NCBI GenBank assembly: GCA_937975705.1
Contig: CALJTX010000038.1
Span: 107,479 to 171,478, forward strand
Reading direction: 5' to 3'
DNA: 64,000 bases
Origin: an uncultured Flavobacteriia bacterium
Lineage (GTDB): Bacteria > Bacteroidota > Bacteroidia > Flavobacteriales_D > Crocinitomicaceae
Of this stretch, positions 1-8,290 are shown one piece after another; within the stretch, counting starts at the first letter, position 1, and every line of letters begins with the position of its first letter. The position numbers were made by a program, and so were the translations under genes. The notes below the pieces were generated by a model that did no database searches, was not told the DNA's origin, and was given only the letters and a program-made list of their open reading frames with translations.

Positions 1-96
1 AACCACAAAGAACTTGATGAATACCCACAATTTCATCCAAACTATCCAAACCGCTTTGATTTATCATTAAAAGTAGGCTTGAGTTTTCATTTTTAG
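1..96 (+). CDS. C-terminus of an outer-membrane beta-barrel protein (partial)
   Basis: The first 96 bases read in frame 1 as 31 residues ending in a stop at 94-96; the 5' part lies outside the window. The tail alternates hydrophobic and polar residues and ends LKVGLSFHF. A terminal Phe after an amphipathic strand is the usual signal by which the BAM complex recognises outer-membrane barrels. The next gene starts 3 bases later, so the two are likely co-transcribed. Genes for T9SS type-B cargo are often next to PorP/SprF-like barrels, which this could be, but 31 residues are too few to assign a family. Confidence 0.6.
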   Translation, partial: NHKELDEYPQFHPNYPNRFDLSLKVGLSFHF

Positions 97-99
97 AAA

Positions 100-2016
100 A
101 TGATGGGAAAAACGTTATCATTATTCATAATTCTGTTTTTCTTTTCCTTTGGATTGAAGGCACAAACCTTATTTCATCAAGATATTTTCTATGGTGGGGT
201 AACTACTGGTGGATTCTCTACTGGACAAGGTAGTGGTTCAGGTACTTTTGATCTTTACATTGAACCAGGAAGTACAATTAGAAAAGCATATTTATTTTCA
301 TATCGAGTTGGTTTTCCTCCTACGGTTCCCATTACGGTCAATAATCATCCTTATTTATTTGATACACTGAACTGCATTATGTCCGTTCAGCATACCAATC
401 CGTGGGCAAATCCAATTAAACTATATTTTCTTGAAATAACGGAAGATTTAGTGCTTTCCCCTGCGAATACATTTGATATTGTTATTCCATTTCAGCCAGG
501 CCTTCCAACTAATTGGGGGTGGTGGACAGCCTTTTTGTATATTGAATATAAAAATCCCACGCTTTCTCAAATAGCAACATCTGTCTGGATAAATAATCAG
601 GACTATATGGGAAAAGAGAATTATTCAATTTTGGGTATGAATCCAATAAATACTAGCAACCCTGTGGGTTTGTCATTAATGTTAGATAGAGCCTGTAATG
701 ATTCAAATGACGGTACAATTGTTAATGTAAATCAGAATACGCTCGGTACAATTGGAGTTGCCGATGCTGTTAATCCTCTAAATGGTTGTGCAGGATCGAA
801 AGGTCATTTCTATTATCAAAACGATTCTTTGTTCGGCCTAGACGATGATACATCCAATTTGTCTATGAGTGGTGCTGATGCATTAGCAGATATTTCCTCA
901 ATTATCTCCAGTGGATCAACTGAATATACACTCAACCTAACACATACTAATCCCAATCCCAATCCTAACCAACCTCAATTTAATCTTTTTTTCATCAATG
1001 CTTATTCAACCCCTTGCGATACCTTTTCGACGAGTATTATTGCGGATACGGTCATTTGCAAAGGAGAGAGCATACAACTTTCTGCGAGTGGAGGGCTTCA
1101 TTACAACTGGCACGATCAAACATCTTTAAATAATCCAAACATCGCTAACCCCATTGCGTCACCTGTTAGTTCAAAGCTTTACGTAGTTCGTATAGAAAAT
1201 GCAGATGGGTGTTCTCGTACTGAAAAAGTATTTGTAAAAGTTAATGATAATCCGAAAATAACAGATATTTCGATAGTTGCATCCGTTTGTGGGAATGATA
1301 ATGGTGAGGTTACTATTTTCGCAAGTGGAGTCAACCCATTACAATATTCAATCGGAAGTGGTTTTCAGAATATGAATCATTTTTTAAACCTTTCTTCTGG
1401 AAATTATACCCTAACTCTTAAAGACAACAACGGATGTACTTCTGATACAAACCTCTTTGTACCTGAGACCATTCAAGTCAATGCATCCTTCTCAGCAAAT
1501 CCGCAATCAGGTCCAAAGCCATTACTTGTTGAATTTACAAACCTTTCAATTGGTGCGAATCATTATATCTGGCATGTAGATAGTAATTATCTCTCGAATG
1601 ATATAAATGAAAGTCAATATTTTACAAATGCAGGAACCTATTCAGTAGGTCTGATTGCTTATAATAACAGCCCTCAATGTGCCGACACTTTTTCATTACA
1701 AATAAGCGTATTTGATTCATTAATGATTCAAATTCCAAATGTACTTACCCCAAATGATGATGGCATTAATGATATATTTTCAGTAACTATAAATGGCGCA
1801 AAAGAGGTTAAGTGTGCTATTGTTAACCGTTGGGGCAACTCAGTATTTGAATATGCTACTCAAATTTCAGCAAATCCAATAACGCTTGATTTGTGGGATG
1901 CAAAATTAAATGAGGGCAAGACGGTTACTGAGGGAGTTTATTTCTACAGGATGGAAGTAAAAGATATGTACGAAAAAACTCATGAGTTAAAAGGGTTCTT
2001 TCATGTTTTTAAGTAG
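100..2016 (+). CDS. Secreted protein with SprB-like repeat, PKD domain and T9SS type-B (gliding motility-associated) C-terminal domain
   Basis: 638 residues. A signal peptide covers about residues 1-22, ending GLKAQ. Residues 23-310 form an unrecognised beta-rich domain with a short Asn-Pro run near 285. An Ig-like Cys-containing module follows at about 315-385, then a SprB-repeat-like module (ending NNGCTSD, about 390-460) and a PKD-like fold (about 465-545). The last 90 residues match the gliding motility-associated C-terminal domain: NVLTPNDDGINDIF, then VNRWGN and GVYFYRMEV. This CHU_C-type tail directs export by T9SS and cell-surface attachment. ATG 100 or ATG 103 could be the start. It follows a barrel gene by 3 bases and precedes another T9SS substrate by 21. 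Its ligand is unknown. Confidence 0.85.
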   Translation: MMGKTLSLFIILFFFSFGLKAQTLFHQDIFYGGVTTGGFSTGQGSGSGTFDLYIEPGSTIRKAYLFSYRVGFPPTVPITVNNHPYLFDTLNCIMSVQHTNPWANPIKLYFLEITEDLVLSPANTFDIVIPFQPGLPTNWGWWTAFLYIEYKNPTLSQIATSVWINNQDYMGKENYSILGMNPINTSNPVGLSLMLDRACNDSNDGTIVNVNQNTLGTIGVADAVNPLNGCAGSKGHFYYQNDSLFGLDDDTSNLSMSGADALADISSIISSGSTEYTLNLTHTNPNPNPNQPQFNLFFINAYSTPCDTFSTSIIADTVICKGESIQLSASGGLHYNWHDQTSLNNPNIANPIASPVSSKLYVVRIENADGCSRTEKVFVKVNDNPKITDISIVASVCGNDNGEVTIFASGVNPLQYSIGSGFQNMNHFLNLSSGNYTLTLKDNNGCTSDTNLFVPETIQVNASFSANPQSGPKPLLVEFTNLSIGANHYIWHVDSNYLSNDINESQYFTNAGTYSVGLIAYNNSPQCADTFSLQISVFDSLMIQIPNVLTPNDDGINDIFSVTINGAKEVKCAIVNRWGNSVFEYATQISANPITLDLWDAKLNEGKTVTEGVYFYRMEVKDMYEKTHELKGFFHVFK

Positions 2017-2037
2017 ACAAGACAAAATCGTAAAAAT

Positions 2038-3519
2038 ATGAATAGATTCCTTGCAACGATTTTTATTTTCATCAGTCTCTACGCTTCGGCACAAGCGACA
2101 TTTTTTAATCAATATTTCTCTGAAAATAATATTTTCATGAGTGGTAGTGCTGAGTTAAGTACGGGTTTTGTGTCTGCTGGCGTAGACAGAACGGCTGATA
2201 ATCCGGACCGAGGTGTGTTGACTTTTGTGAGTAAATCAGGTGAGTTGAAAGATCGCATTTTGATTGATAACCATGCTTCGGTATGCTTTACTTCAATTAT
2301 AAGTTTGCAGGACTTTATTTACGTTGCGGGCTTAGTCAGCGAAGTTGGAGAAACTAATCAGAAGTGTTTATGGAAATTTGACAAACAAGGTAAGCTGATT
2401 TGGGAAGAACCTTTTGGGGAGCCTGCAACGATACTTCATGACAACGAATCTCCTAAGTTGTGCTCAACTCAGAATGGTATTTTGGTTGCATCTTCAGCTT
2501 TTGATCAGACGTTTGGTACGCAAGCAAGTGTTACCAAATTTGATTTAGAAGGTCATCTCTTGTGGGAAAAATGGTTTACCCATGAGCAAAATGTATTATA
2601 CAATGATGTGTTTGTAAAGGCTGCTCCATCGAAGGATGGAACTATACTCATCATGAAAAGCTCCTATGACCCAATTCCGTTCTTACCCAATCCAGAAATG
2701 GTGAAGTGGTACATCATCAAAATTGATTTGAATGGGTCGGAAATATGGAGAAAACAAACAACAGATATTTCTTTTGGTGCATTGGATATTCCTGACACTG
2801 AAAATGTGCTAGCCGGAATTTCTTCAAACTCTGAAAATGAAGTAATAGCCATTTATTGTTCTGAAAATAAATTTGGTATAAGCGAGCAATTGATCCTGGC
2901 CTATTATGATCAAAATGGAGAATTACTAAATGCAGTTCCTAAATTAGCAAATAGAGATGTCGACCTATATGATTTAGCCATTAACCAAGACGACGAGCTA
3001 TATGTTTTTGGATTGGACAACACGAATTTTGGTACCAATTCGCAACTTGAATTACTTGTTGCAAAATTGAATAAAGCTGGCGAGTTAGAATGGGAACACA
3101 CTTATGGGTATGAGAATAGTTCAGATTTATGGTCGGGTGGTATCATTACCAGAGACGGCGGAATCCTTACAGGCGGGAGCAAGTTTCGTTGGAGCCCTCC
3201 GTTTGGCTACGATCATTTTTTGGTCAAGACCAATTGTTATGGCGCAAATGAGCCAAATCAAAGTTGCCAATTAGATACAAATCTAAACTTGACAATTTAT
3301 CCAAATCCAGCTAGCTCAACGTTCATCATCCAATTACCAACAAATGAACTGCTCGATATCGAACTGATGGATCTTGCCGGGCGCCGGGTTGCTTTCTATT
3401 CTCAAGTTTCGACTTATGATGGGTATCAGTTTGCTATTCCCTCCGTACTTGCAGGGCAATACCAGGTAAAGGTTACGGGCAAGGCGAGAAATTGGGTTGG
3501 GAAAGTGGTGAAGATGTAG
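2038..3519 (+). CDS. Secreted beta-propeller-like protein with T9SS type-A sorting domain
   Basis: 493 residues. A signal peptide spans about residues 1-19 (ends YASAQ). Residues 20-400 are rich in repeated blade-like segments of the type WKFDKQGKLIWEEPFG and AKLNKAGELEWEHTYG, typical of PQQ/Kelch-type propellers in Bacteroidota. The last 77 residues begin IYPNPASS and contain LMDLAGRRV and GQYQVKVTG, the standard T9SS type-A (Por_secre_tail) domain that is cleaved during export. It lies 21 bases after the type-B gene and is probably in the same transcript. No catalytic motif was seen, so the substrate or partner is unknown. Confidence 0.85.
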   Translation: MNRFLATIFIFISLYASAQATFFNQYFSENNIFMSGSAELSTGFVSAGVDRTADNPDRGVLTFVSKSGELKDRILIDNHASVCFTSIISLQDFIYVAGLVSEVGETNQKCLWKFDKQGKLIWEEPFGEPATILHDNESPKLCSTQNGILVASSAFDQTFGTQASVTKFDLEGHLLWEKWFTHEQNVLYNDVFVKAAPSKDGTILIMKSSYDPIPFLPNPEMVKWYIIKIDLNGSEIWRKQTTDISFGALDIPDTENVLAGISSNSENEVIAIYCSENKFGISEQLILAYYDQNGELLNAVPKLANRDVDLYDLAINQDDELYVFGLDNTNFGTNSQLELLVAKLNKAGELEWEHTYGYENSSDLWSGGIITRDGGILTGGSKFRWSPPFGYDHFLVKTNCYGANEPNQSCQLDTNLNLTIYPNPASSTFIIQLPTNELLDIELMDLAGRRVAFYSQVSTYDGYQFAIPSVLAGQYQVKVTGKARNWVGKVVKM

Positions 3520-3539
3520 GGAGTCATCTACTTGTTTTA

Positions 3540-3566
3540 TGTATAGAAAATCCGTTTTTCTATACA
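3540..3566. promoter_or_regulatory. Perfect 11-bp inverted repeat upstream of fic
   Basis: TGTATAGAAAA at 3540-3550 and its exact reverse complement TTTTCTATACA at 3556-3566 are separated by 5 bases. It begins 20 bases after the preceding gene's stop and 133 bases before the fic ATG. It looks like an operator dyad; no T-run follows, so an intrinsic terminator is less likely. The right arm is also the first motif of the 3556-3610 element. Confidence 0.5.
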
Positions 3567-3610
3567 CATCATTATACTTATGTATAAATAATTAGATTTT
3601 CTATACATAT
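3556..3610 (+). promoter_or_regulatory. Tripartite TTTTCTATACA element, copy A (upstream of fic)
   Basis: Contains TTTTCTATACA at 3556-3566, ATGTATA at 3580-3586 and TTTTCTATACA again at 3597-3607, a period of 41 bases between the outer motifs. An ungapped copy with 39 of 55 identical bases and the same 41-base period lies at 8236-8290. A further TATACATA is at 3653-3660. Function is unproven: either binding sites for one regulator or remnants of a duplicated element end. Confidence 0.45.
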
Positions 3611-3698
3611 AAAGCGTATATTTAGTGAGAGGATATAGTTTTTTGTAATTTTTATACATAAGCTGATTTCAAATTAACGGGGCACTAAATTGATTGAC

Positions 3699-4766
3699 AT
3701 GAGTTGGAAGCCGACTGATTTACCTTATAATGTGGAGTACGAGACCAAAGCAGTACTCAAAAAACTGGCGAGTGCGCACCGCGCGCTTGCCGAATTAAAA
3801 GGTGTTGCTCTTACGATTCCAAGACAAGAAATTTTGATCAACACACTCACCCTTCAGGAGGCGAAGGATAGCTCGGAAGTGGAGAATATTGTGACTACCC
3901 ACGACGAATTATTTAAAGTGTCATTGGGATTTGACAAACTAGTGTCTCCAGCAACTAAGGAAGTCCAGAATTATATATCCGCATTAAAGCGAGGTTTTGA
4001 TCTTGTTAAAAAACAGAAGGTTCTTACGACGAATAACATTCTTGAAATTCAGCAAGTACTTGAAAAAAACAACGCGGGTTTGCGAAAAGTACCCGGCACC
4101 ATGTTGAAAAATCAGCAAACGGGTGAAACCGTATATGAACCACCGCAAGACTATCTCCAGGTTCGAGATTTAATGTCTAATCTGGAAATATTCATGAACG
4201 ACAACGCTCTGTCTGATCTTGACCCAATTGTTAAAATGGCCATCATTCATTTTCAGTTCGAAAGCATTCACCCTTTTTATGATGGCAATGGAAGAACCGG
4301 TCGTATTATCAACATCCTTTACCTTGTCTTGAATGAACTTCTAGATATTCCCATTCTTTATCTCAGCCGTTATATCATCCGTAACAAAGCCCAATATTAT
4401 GCTCTACTGCAAGGAGTTCGTGATCAAGGTAAGTGGGAAGAATGGATCTTGTACATGTTATATGCCATTGAAGAAACATCATATGAAACCCTTCGTCAAG
4501 TCAATGTGATCAAAAAGGAAATGCAGGAAATGAAAGTTGTCCTGAGAGGTAATTATAAGTTCTATTCGCATGAACTATTAAATCACCTATTCAAGCAACC
4601 TTATACCAAAATTGAATTTCTGCAAAATGAATTAGGTGTAGGCCGGATCACAGCCGCAAACTATTTGAATCAGTTAGCAGAGGACAAAGTATTAATCAAA
4701 CACAAGGTCGGACAATCAAATTACTACATCAATACGAAACTGATGGATGCTTTATTGAAAGGGTGA
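3699..4766 (+). CDS. Fic/DOC family protein AMP-transferase (class II, self-inhibited)
   Basis: 355 residues from ATG 3699; an in-frame TTG at 3690 is less likely. The Fic core carries the complete active-site motif HPFYDGNGRTGR at about residues 191-202, with the catalytic His and the phosphate-binding Asn-Gly-Arg. Upstream, SSEVEN at about 58-63 fits the [S/T]xxxE[G/N] inhibitory helix that blocks ATP in class II Fic proteins, so no separate antitoxin is expected. The C-terminal 70 residues look like a winged helix, as in related Fic proteins, and could bind DNA. Family members usually AMPylate proteins; the target here is unknown. It stands alone between T9SS genes, preceded by dyads at 3540-3610. 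Confidence 0.9.
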   Translation: MSWKPTDLPYNVEYETKAVLKKLASAHRALAELKGVALTIPRQEILINTLTLQEAKDSSEVENIVTTHDELFKVSLGFDKLVSPATKEVQNYISALKRGFDLVKKQKVLTTNNILEIQQVLEKNNAGLRKVPGTMLKNQQTGETVYEPPQDYLQVRDLMSNLEIFMNDNALSDLDPIVKMAIIHFQFESIHPFYDGNGRTGRIINILYLVLNELLDIPILYLSRYIIRNKAQYYALLQGVRDQGKWEEWILYMLYAIEETSYETLRQVNVIKKEMQEMKVVLRGNYKFYSHELLNHLFKQPYTKIEFLQNELGVGRITAANYLNQLAEDKVLIKHKVGQSNYYINTKLMDALLKG

Positions 4767-4842
4767 GATAGATATAACTTCATACTACTCGTTTTATACA
4801 TCAAATACGTTACCATTCTGTTGTACAGTATTGTTTTCAGAT

Positions 4843-6057
4843 ATGAGATTATTCTACGCGCTTATTTTTATTGGTATTACACAACTTTTCCTCCCCAATG
4901 GATTGAAGGCACAAACCTGGCAATCTATTCACAAAAGTCAGACGGGCAATACCGTAGCATGGAAGCAGTTTGTCATTAACCCTTACACCAATGATATTTG
5001 GTTGGTTAATGACAATAAGGCGGCTGTCATTAAAAATGATGGTGCAATAGAGTTGCTGAATCAAACTCATCTAGGTGTGTTATATAATGGGTCCAGTTTA
5101 AGATTTGCATTTACCCCAAATGAGGTCTTTTTTATGAAAAGTACATTTGGTCTATTTCAGTTTGCGAATGGGTCGAATACGCTTGTATATTCGGAACCTA
5201 GTATTTCTTCAATTACTGCAAATTTAGATACGGTATATATTCGACGTGGTGGAACAATTATAAAATACACAAACGGTGTGGGCTTTGATTCCTATGTTCC
5301 AGGTTCTAACATAGTTGTAAAAAACACTTTTCTATACTTAGACAATGGTTTGCTTGGGCAACAAATAGGATTTACAATTAATACCCTTCTGAACGATCTG
5401 GAGTACCTTCTTGCCAGTATCAACGATAAAAAATTTCAAAGAAATACGGATTCACTCTATGTCGGGACAACAAAAGGGATCATGTATGCCTACAACTACG
5501 ACATTCTCGATACGATTACGCCCAACAATACGTCAAACATGCCGAGTTCGAATGTACTAGAACTTGAGTTTGACCATCTTGATCAACTTTGGGCCGTTTT
5601 TGGTGATGCAGCCGATGTACCTTTTGCCATTGCCAAGTTAGAAGCAAACAATTGGACAAATAGAATTGATGCCTCTAATGCGCCAATCAACTTCTCTGAA
5701 TTCCTCGGCTTGGAGATAGATACACTAGGTAACCTTTGGGTGGCAGACAATCTTTACATCCATACCTTACTAACAGCCAATAGCCCTGGTTGGCTTGGAA
5801 TAACTTCAAATATTCCTCTCGAAGAAATAGACATCATTCCCAATCCATCAAACGGTATTTTTCAAGTGTCAGGCGAAAACTCAGAACCCATGCAAATTAC
5901 AGTACTTGACCAACAAGGCAAGCAAGTAGCCCAATTTGAACTCAATGCGCTTTCTTCTGACAATTCGTTTGACTTAAGTAATCAAGCTTCGGGGGTTTAC
6001 TTTGCGTATGTTACGCAGGGTGGAAAGCGGTGGGTGAAGAAGTTGGTGGTGAGGTAG
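4843..6057 (+). CDS. Secreted propeller-like protein with T9SS type-A sorting domain
   Basis: 404 residues from ATG 4843 (a TTG at 4831 would add four residues before the signal peptide). The signal peptide ends GLKAQ, encoded by the same 18 bases (ggattgaaggcacaaacc) as the signal end of the gene at 100. The middle has segments such as LEIDTLGNLWVADN, resembling two-component-regulator/ligand-sensor propeller blades. The last 75 residues (IPNPSNGIFQV, VLDQQGKQV, GVYFAYVTQGG) are a T9SS type-A sorting domain. It lies 76 bases after fic on the same strand. Ligand and role are unknown. Confidence 0.8.
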   Translation: MRLFYALIFIGITQLFLPNGLKAQTWQSIHKSQTGNTVAWKQFVINPYTNDIWLVNDNKAAVIKNDGAIELLNQTHLGVLYNGSSLRFAFTPNEVFFMKSTFGLFQFANGSNTLVYSEPSISSITANLDTVYIRRGGTIIKYTNGVGFDSYVPGSNIVVKNTFLYLDNGLLGQQIGFTINTLLNDLEYLLASINDKKFQRNTDSLYVGTTKGIMYAYNYDILDTITPNNTSNMPSSNVLELEFDHLDQLWAVFGDAADVPFAIAKLEANNWTNRIDASNAPINFSEFLGLEIDTLGNLWVADNLYIHTLLTANSPGWLGITSNIPLEEIDIIPNPSNGIFQVSGENSEPMQITVLDQQGKQVAQFELNALSSDNSFDLSNQASGVYFAYVTQGGKRWVKKLVVR

Positions 6058-6149
6058 GCCAAAGGAACTATCGTATAAAATCCTAATCAAAATCATATTT
6101 ACTTGGTACGACTTGGCTTAATTTTATATCAACTTTAAATCTAAAGATT

Positions 6150-6347
6150 ATGGGATTCATGAACAAAAAAATGACCTGGACAAACACAGAGTTTATCCCT
6201 TTCAAAATTTGTATTGCCGCAATTTACCTCTATTTAGGGGCCAGTTATCCAGCATTTTATAGCGATTATAAAGGGGTTTTGCTTGGCCTATTCGGCATTA
6301 GCCTACTCATTATCATGGGACTTTGGATAAGGAAAATGAGAGCGTAG
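6150..6347 (+). CDS. Small membrane protein, hypothetical
   Basis: 65 residues. Two hydrophobic stretches (about 20-34 and 44-58) flank a short polar loop, and the ends are basic (NKKM near the start, WIRKMRA at the end), which fits a two-helix inner-membrane protein. The alternative start is ATG 6162. No TAnnTTTG element was seen immediately upstream, and the frame is short, so it may be spurious. It lies between a T9SS gene and the 3' side of hipA. No family recognised. Confidence 0.45.
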   Translation: MGFMNKKMTWTNTEFIPFKICIAAIYLYLGASYPAFYSDYKGVLLGLFGISLLIIMGLWIRKMRA

Positions 6348-6375
6348 TACGGACTACTTCCCGATACATGAATTG

Positions 6376-6389
6376 ATAACAAAAGATAA
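6376..6389 (+). repeat. 14-mer ATAACAAAAGATAA, left inverted copy
   Basis: Identical in inverted orientation to 8431-8444 beside the mnmE 3' end. Here it is followed by AAACC and, 19 bases later, GGTTTT; the other copy is followed on its strand by the AAACCC...GGGTTT terminator stem. CCGATA also precedes both copies. Possibly the remnant of a mobile-element end bracketing hipBA. Confidence 0.45.
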
Positions 6390-6431
6390 AACCTGTATCC
6401 CTTTACCAGAGCGGTTTTTCGAAATTTTCGC

Positions 6432-6491
6432 GAGCAACAAATGAGCAACTACTCATCAGATTTCGACATTGTTGAGCTACAAATGAGCAAC
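6432..6491 (+). repeat. Direct repeat GAGCWACAAATGAGCAAC, two copies
   Basis: The 18-mer at 6432-6449 recurs with one mismatch at 6474-6491, 42 bases later. A looser relative (AGCAACAAAATGGGTGCAA) lies at about 8342-8360 on the other side of hipBA. Short direct repeats of this kind are common as integrase arm sites, but no integrase gene is present, so the role is open. Confidence 0.4.
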
Positions 6492-6543
6492 AAAAAAGAA
6501 CTATAAAACGAAGATAAATTAAATTTTGAATAGTTGTATTTTG

Positions 6544-7830
6544 TTATCGATTTTTCTCGAATTCCACCAATCGAAACGCTCGTTTCGTTTGTTCTATCTC
6601 GCTATTGCTGATTCCAAATTTCTTGGCAACCGCACGCCAGTTAGAAATTTCATCAATCATTTCCTTTAAGATACTTTGTGCTTTATTACTTTTCAATTGA
6701 TACAAATGAGCGGTTTCTAAGGCCAAAGAGAGATCTAATTCATTACTATTTTCAGAAATATTCAAGGTTAGCCCATTGCCCATTTCATTAGGGTTCATAT
6801 CGTACGCAGGAGATAATCGCCATCCCAGTGGAGTGAGCATAAATCCATGGTTTCGCAAATGATCATCGGTGTTCGACACCAAAATATTAAATGCCATTCT
6901 TCGCCACAACTGCTCCAAATCTTCTTTTGATTCCGGACTACGTTGCATAATAAAACCAACCAAATCCAGGTAACCAACTCCTTCCACATGATCCGCTCCA
7001 TCTTGCAGTCCCAACAAAGTCATTGCCGATGCGAAGTGAATGCGTTTTTGCTCATCTGTTCTATCGAATCGTTTGGACAAAAAAGTATGATGTTTGCCTG
7101 AGAATTTTTGTAATCGCGCTTCCGGAACATGAATGCCACAAGCTTTGGCTAAATCGTGCAATACCATTTCCCAAGCACCAGCATTTTTGTCATCTCTTGA
7201 ACTTGGAAATTTGGCAATCCATAAATGCCCGTTGTCGTCAATTACACTCGCTTTGGGTCTTGCACCGCCTAATGACGATCCTGGGTCAATCAACACACTT
7301 AACCATTGCGCATACTCGGGGTCATTTATGGCATCATCGCGTTCAAGTTTCAAACTCGCATGTTCTAGTTCACGAAGTGAGGTCCAAGGCGGCGTTGCCA
7401 TTTTCTTCTGGTCATTCATGAAAGGCCCATCTTCGCTCAATTTAAAACGCACTCCACCCATTCGATGTCCGTCAAAAACGCCCAATAGAAAATCACTTTC
7501 AAAAAGTGTTCTTTCGTCTCGACGTTCTTCTTTTGCTTGCCAGGCTTCTCTTCTTCGCATCAATAGTCTACCCCAACGGTCGGGCGATGAGTCAAGGAAG
7601 ATACCAAAGTTGTTTTTCTCTTCAAGTAAATATTGTTTTCCCTTGTAAAACCCTAAATGTGGATCCAAAAATAAAATTGGATTTTGATGCTTCACCCAAG
7701 ACTCTGTGTATTCAAATGAGAATATTTCTTTTCCACGTACACGTTGTGAAGTCAACCAACCCATTATTTGAGCTTCTTCCAAGAATTCCCAATCTGCATA
7801 AACCCATATCTTAGTTTGATTTTGCTTCAT
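6544..7830 (-). CDS. hipA: HipA family serine/threonine kinase toxin
   Basis: 428 residues, close to E. coli HipA (440). An N-terminal subdomain covers about residues 1-110. The kinase core has GSSLGGARPKAS (184-195, nucleotide loop), AKFPS (206-210, lysine), RFDR (254-257), the catalytic loop NTDDHLRNHGF (320-330) and AYDMNP (342-347, metal binding). All residues expected for activity are present. In E. coli HipA phosphorylates glutamyl-tRNA synthetase, halting translation and causing persistence; the target here is inferred only by family. Its start overlaps the hipB stop by 4 bases (ATGA), so the two are translationally coupled. No clear terminator was seen downstream. Confidence 0.92.
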   Translation of the reverse strand: MKQNQTKIWVYADWEFLEEAQIMGWLTSQRVRGKEIFSFEYTESWVKHQNPILFLDPHLGFYKGKQYLLEEKNNFGIFLDSSPDRWGRLLMRRREAWQAKEERRDERTLFESDFLLGVFDGHRMGGVRFKLSEDGPFMNDQKKMATPPWTSLRELEHASLKLERDDAINDPEYAQWLSVLIDPGSSLGGARPKASVIDDNGHLWIAKFPSSRDDKNAGAWEMVLHDLAKACGIHVPEARLQKFSGKHHTFLSKRFDRTDEQKRIHFASAMTLLGLQDGADHVEGVGYLDLVGFIMQRSPESKEDLEQLWRRMAFNILVSNTDDHLRNHGFMLTPLGWRLSPAYDMNPNEMGNGLTLNISENSNELDLSLALETAHLYQLKSNKAQSILKEMIDEISNWRAVAKKFGISNSEIEQTKRAFRLVEFEKNR

Positions 7831-8147
7831 GATTTTTTCGTTTGTTTGGGTGCGCGTTTATTAGTCACGATTCCAGCATCTTGCAATTTTCTACCTAATG
7901 GATCTGCTGCTGCAACCATGGTTAAATCTTTCTCCAATCCTAATACAAAAAGCACTTGCAAATAACTCCCTATGGCAACAGTTGGGCTACCTTGCTCGAT
8001 ATTGTAAATGGTTTTTCTACCAAGGCCTGTACGCTCAGCAATTTGCTCAGCGCTCAATTTTCTGCGCAAACGAGCCAATTGAATGTGCTCACCGAGATCT
8101 TTTAAAATCTTTAAGTTCTTAGGCAATATAGCGGGTGCTGTTTTCAT
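7827..8147 (-). CDS. hipB: HipB-like helix-turn-helix antitoxin
   Basis: 106 residues. A HTH_3/XRE domain lies at about residues 20-75: LARLRRKLSAEQIAERTGL then GRKTIYNIEQGSPTVAIGSY, with helices 2 and 3 clear. The basic C-terminal tail (KRAPKQTKKS) is longer than in a minimal Cro-type protein. It is the first gene of the hipBA operon and overlaps hipA by 4 bases. As antitoxin it should bind HipA and repress its own promoter. Two TTGTC-N8-GACAA-type sites lie just upstream (8153-8170, 8183-8200), with the same N8 spacing as the E. coli HipB operators (TATCC-N8-GGATA). Confidence 0.9.
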   Translation of the reverse strand: MKTAPAILPKNLKILKDLGEHIQLARLRRKLSAEQIAERTGLGRKTIYNIEQGSPTVAIGSYLQVLFVLGLEKDLTMVAAADPLGRKLQDAGIVTNKRAPKQTKKS

Positions 8148-8152
8148 TTAAC

Positions 8153-8200
8153 TTGTCTTATATAGGACAAATATAAAGTATTTTATCCGTTTTATGACAA
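8153..8200 (-). promoter_or_regulatory. Paired hipB operators
   Basis: Site 1 is TTGTC-N8-GACAA at 8153-8170; site 2 is TTATC-N8-GACAA at 8183-8200 (one mismatch to site 1). Their centres are 30 bases apart, about three helical turns, placing two HipB dimers on one DNA face. Site 1 ends 6 bases before the hipB ATG. The -7 element at 8168-8175 lies at the edge of site 1, so binding would block RNA polymerase. Confidence 0.65.
8168..8175 (-). promoter_or_regulatory. hipBA promoter, -7 element TATATTTG
   Basis: On the minus strand this is a full match to TAnnTTTG, 20 bases before the hipB ATG, with a TTG 22 bases further upstream (8200-8198) as a possible -33 element. Confidence 0.6.
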
Positions 8201-8235
8201 GTTATAATATATTGATTTATGTAAAGAAACTTCAT

Positions 8236-8290
8236 TTTTCTATACATATGATTGACTTAATGTATATTTTTTTGATTTTTCTATACACAA
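8236..8290 (+). promoter_or_regulatory. Tripartite TTTTCTATACA element, copy B (upstream of hipB)
   Basis: TTTTCTATACA at 8236-8246, ATGTATA at 8260-8266 and TTTTCTATACA at 8277-8287, with the same 41-base period and central word as copy A at 3556-3610 (39/55 identical, no gaps). It lies 89-143 bases before the hipB ATG, but in the opposite orientation relative to its gene from copy A. Confidence 0.45.

Noticed and set aside
6441..6506. Short frame MSNYSSDFDIVELQMSNKKEL after the hipA side
   Set aside because: Twenty-one codons formed by the GAGCWACAAATGAGCAAC repeats; no promoter and no known family.
7023..7648. Long open frames on the plus strand opposite hipA
   Set aside because: They lie wholly opposite a well-supported kinase gene, have no family features and mirror its codon pattern.
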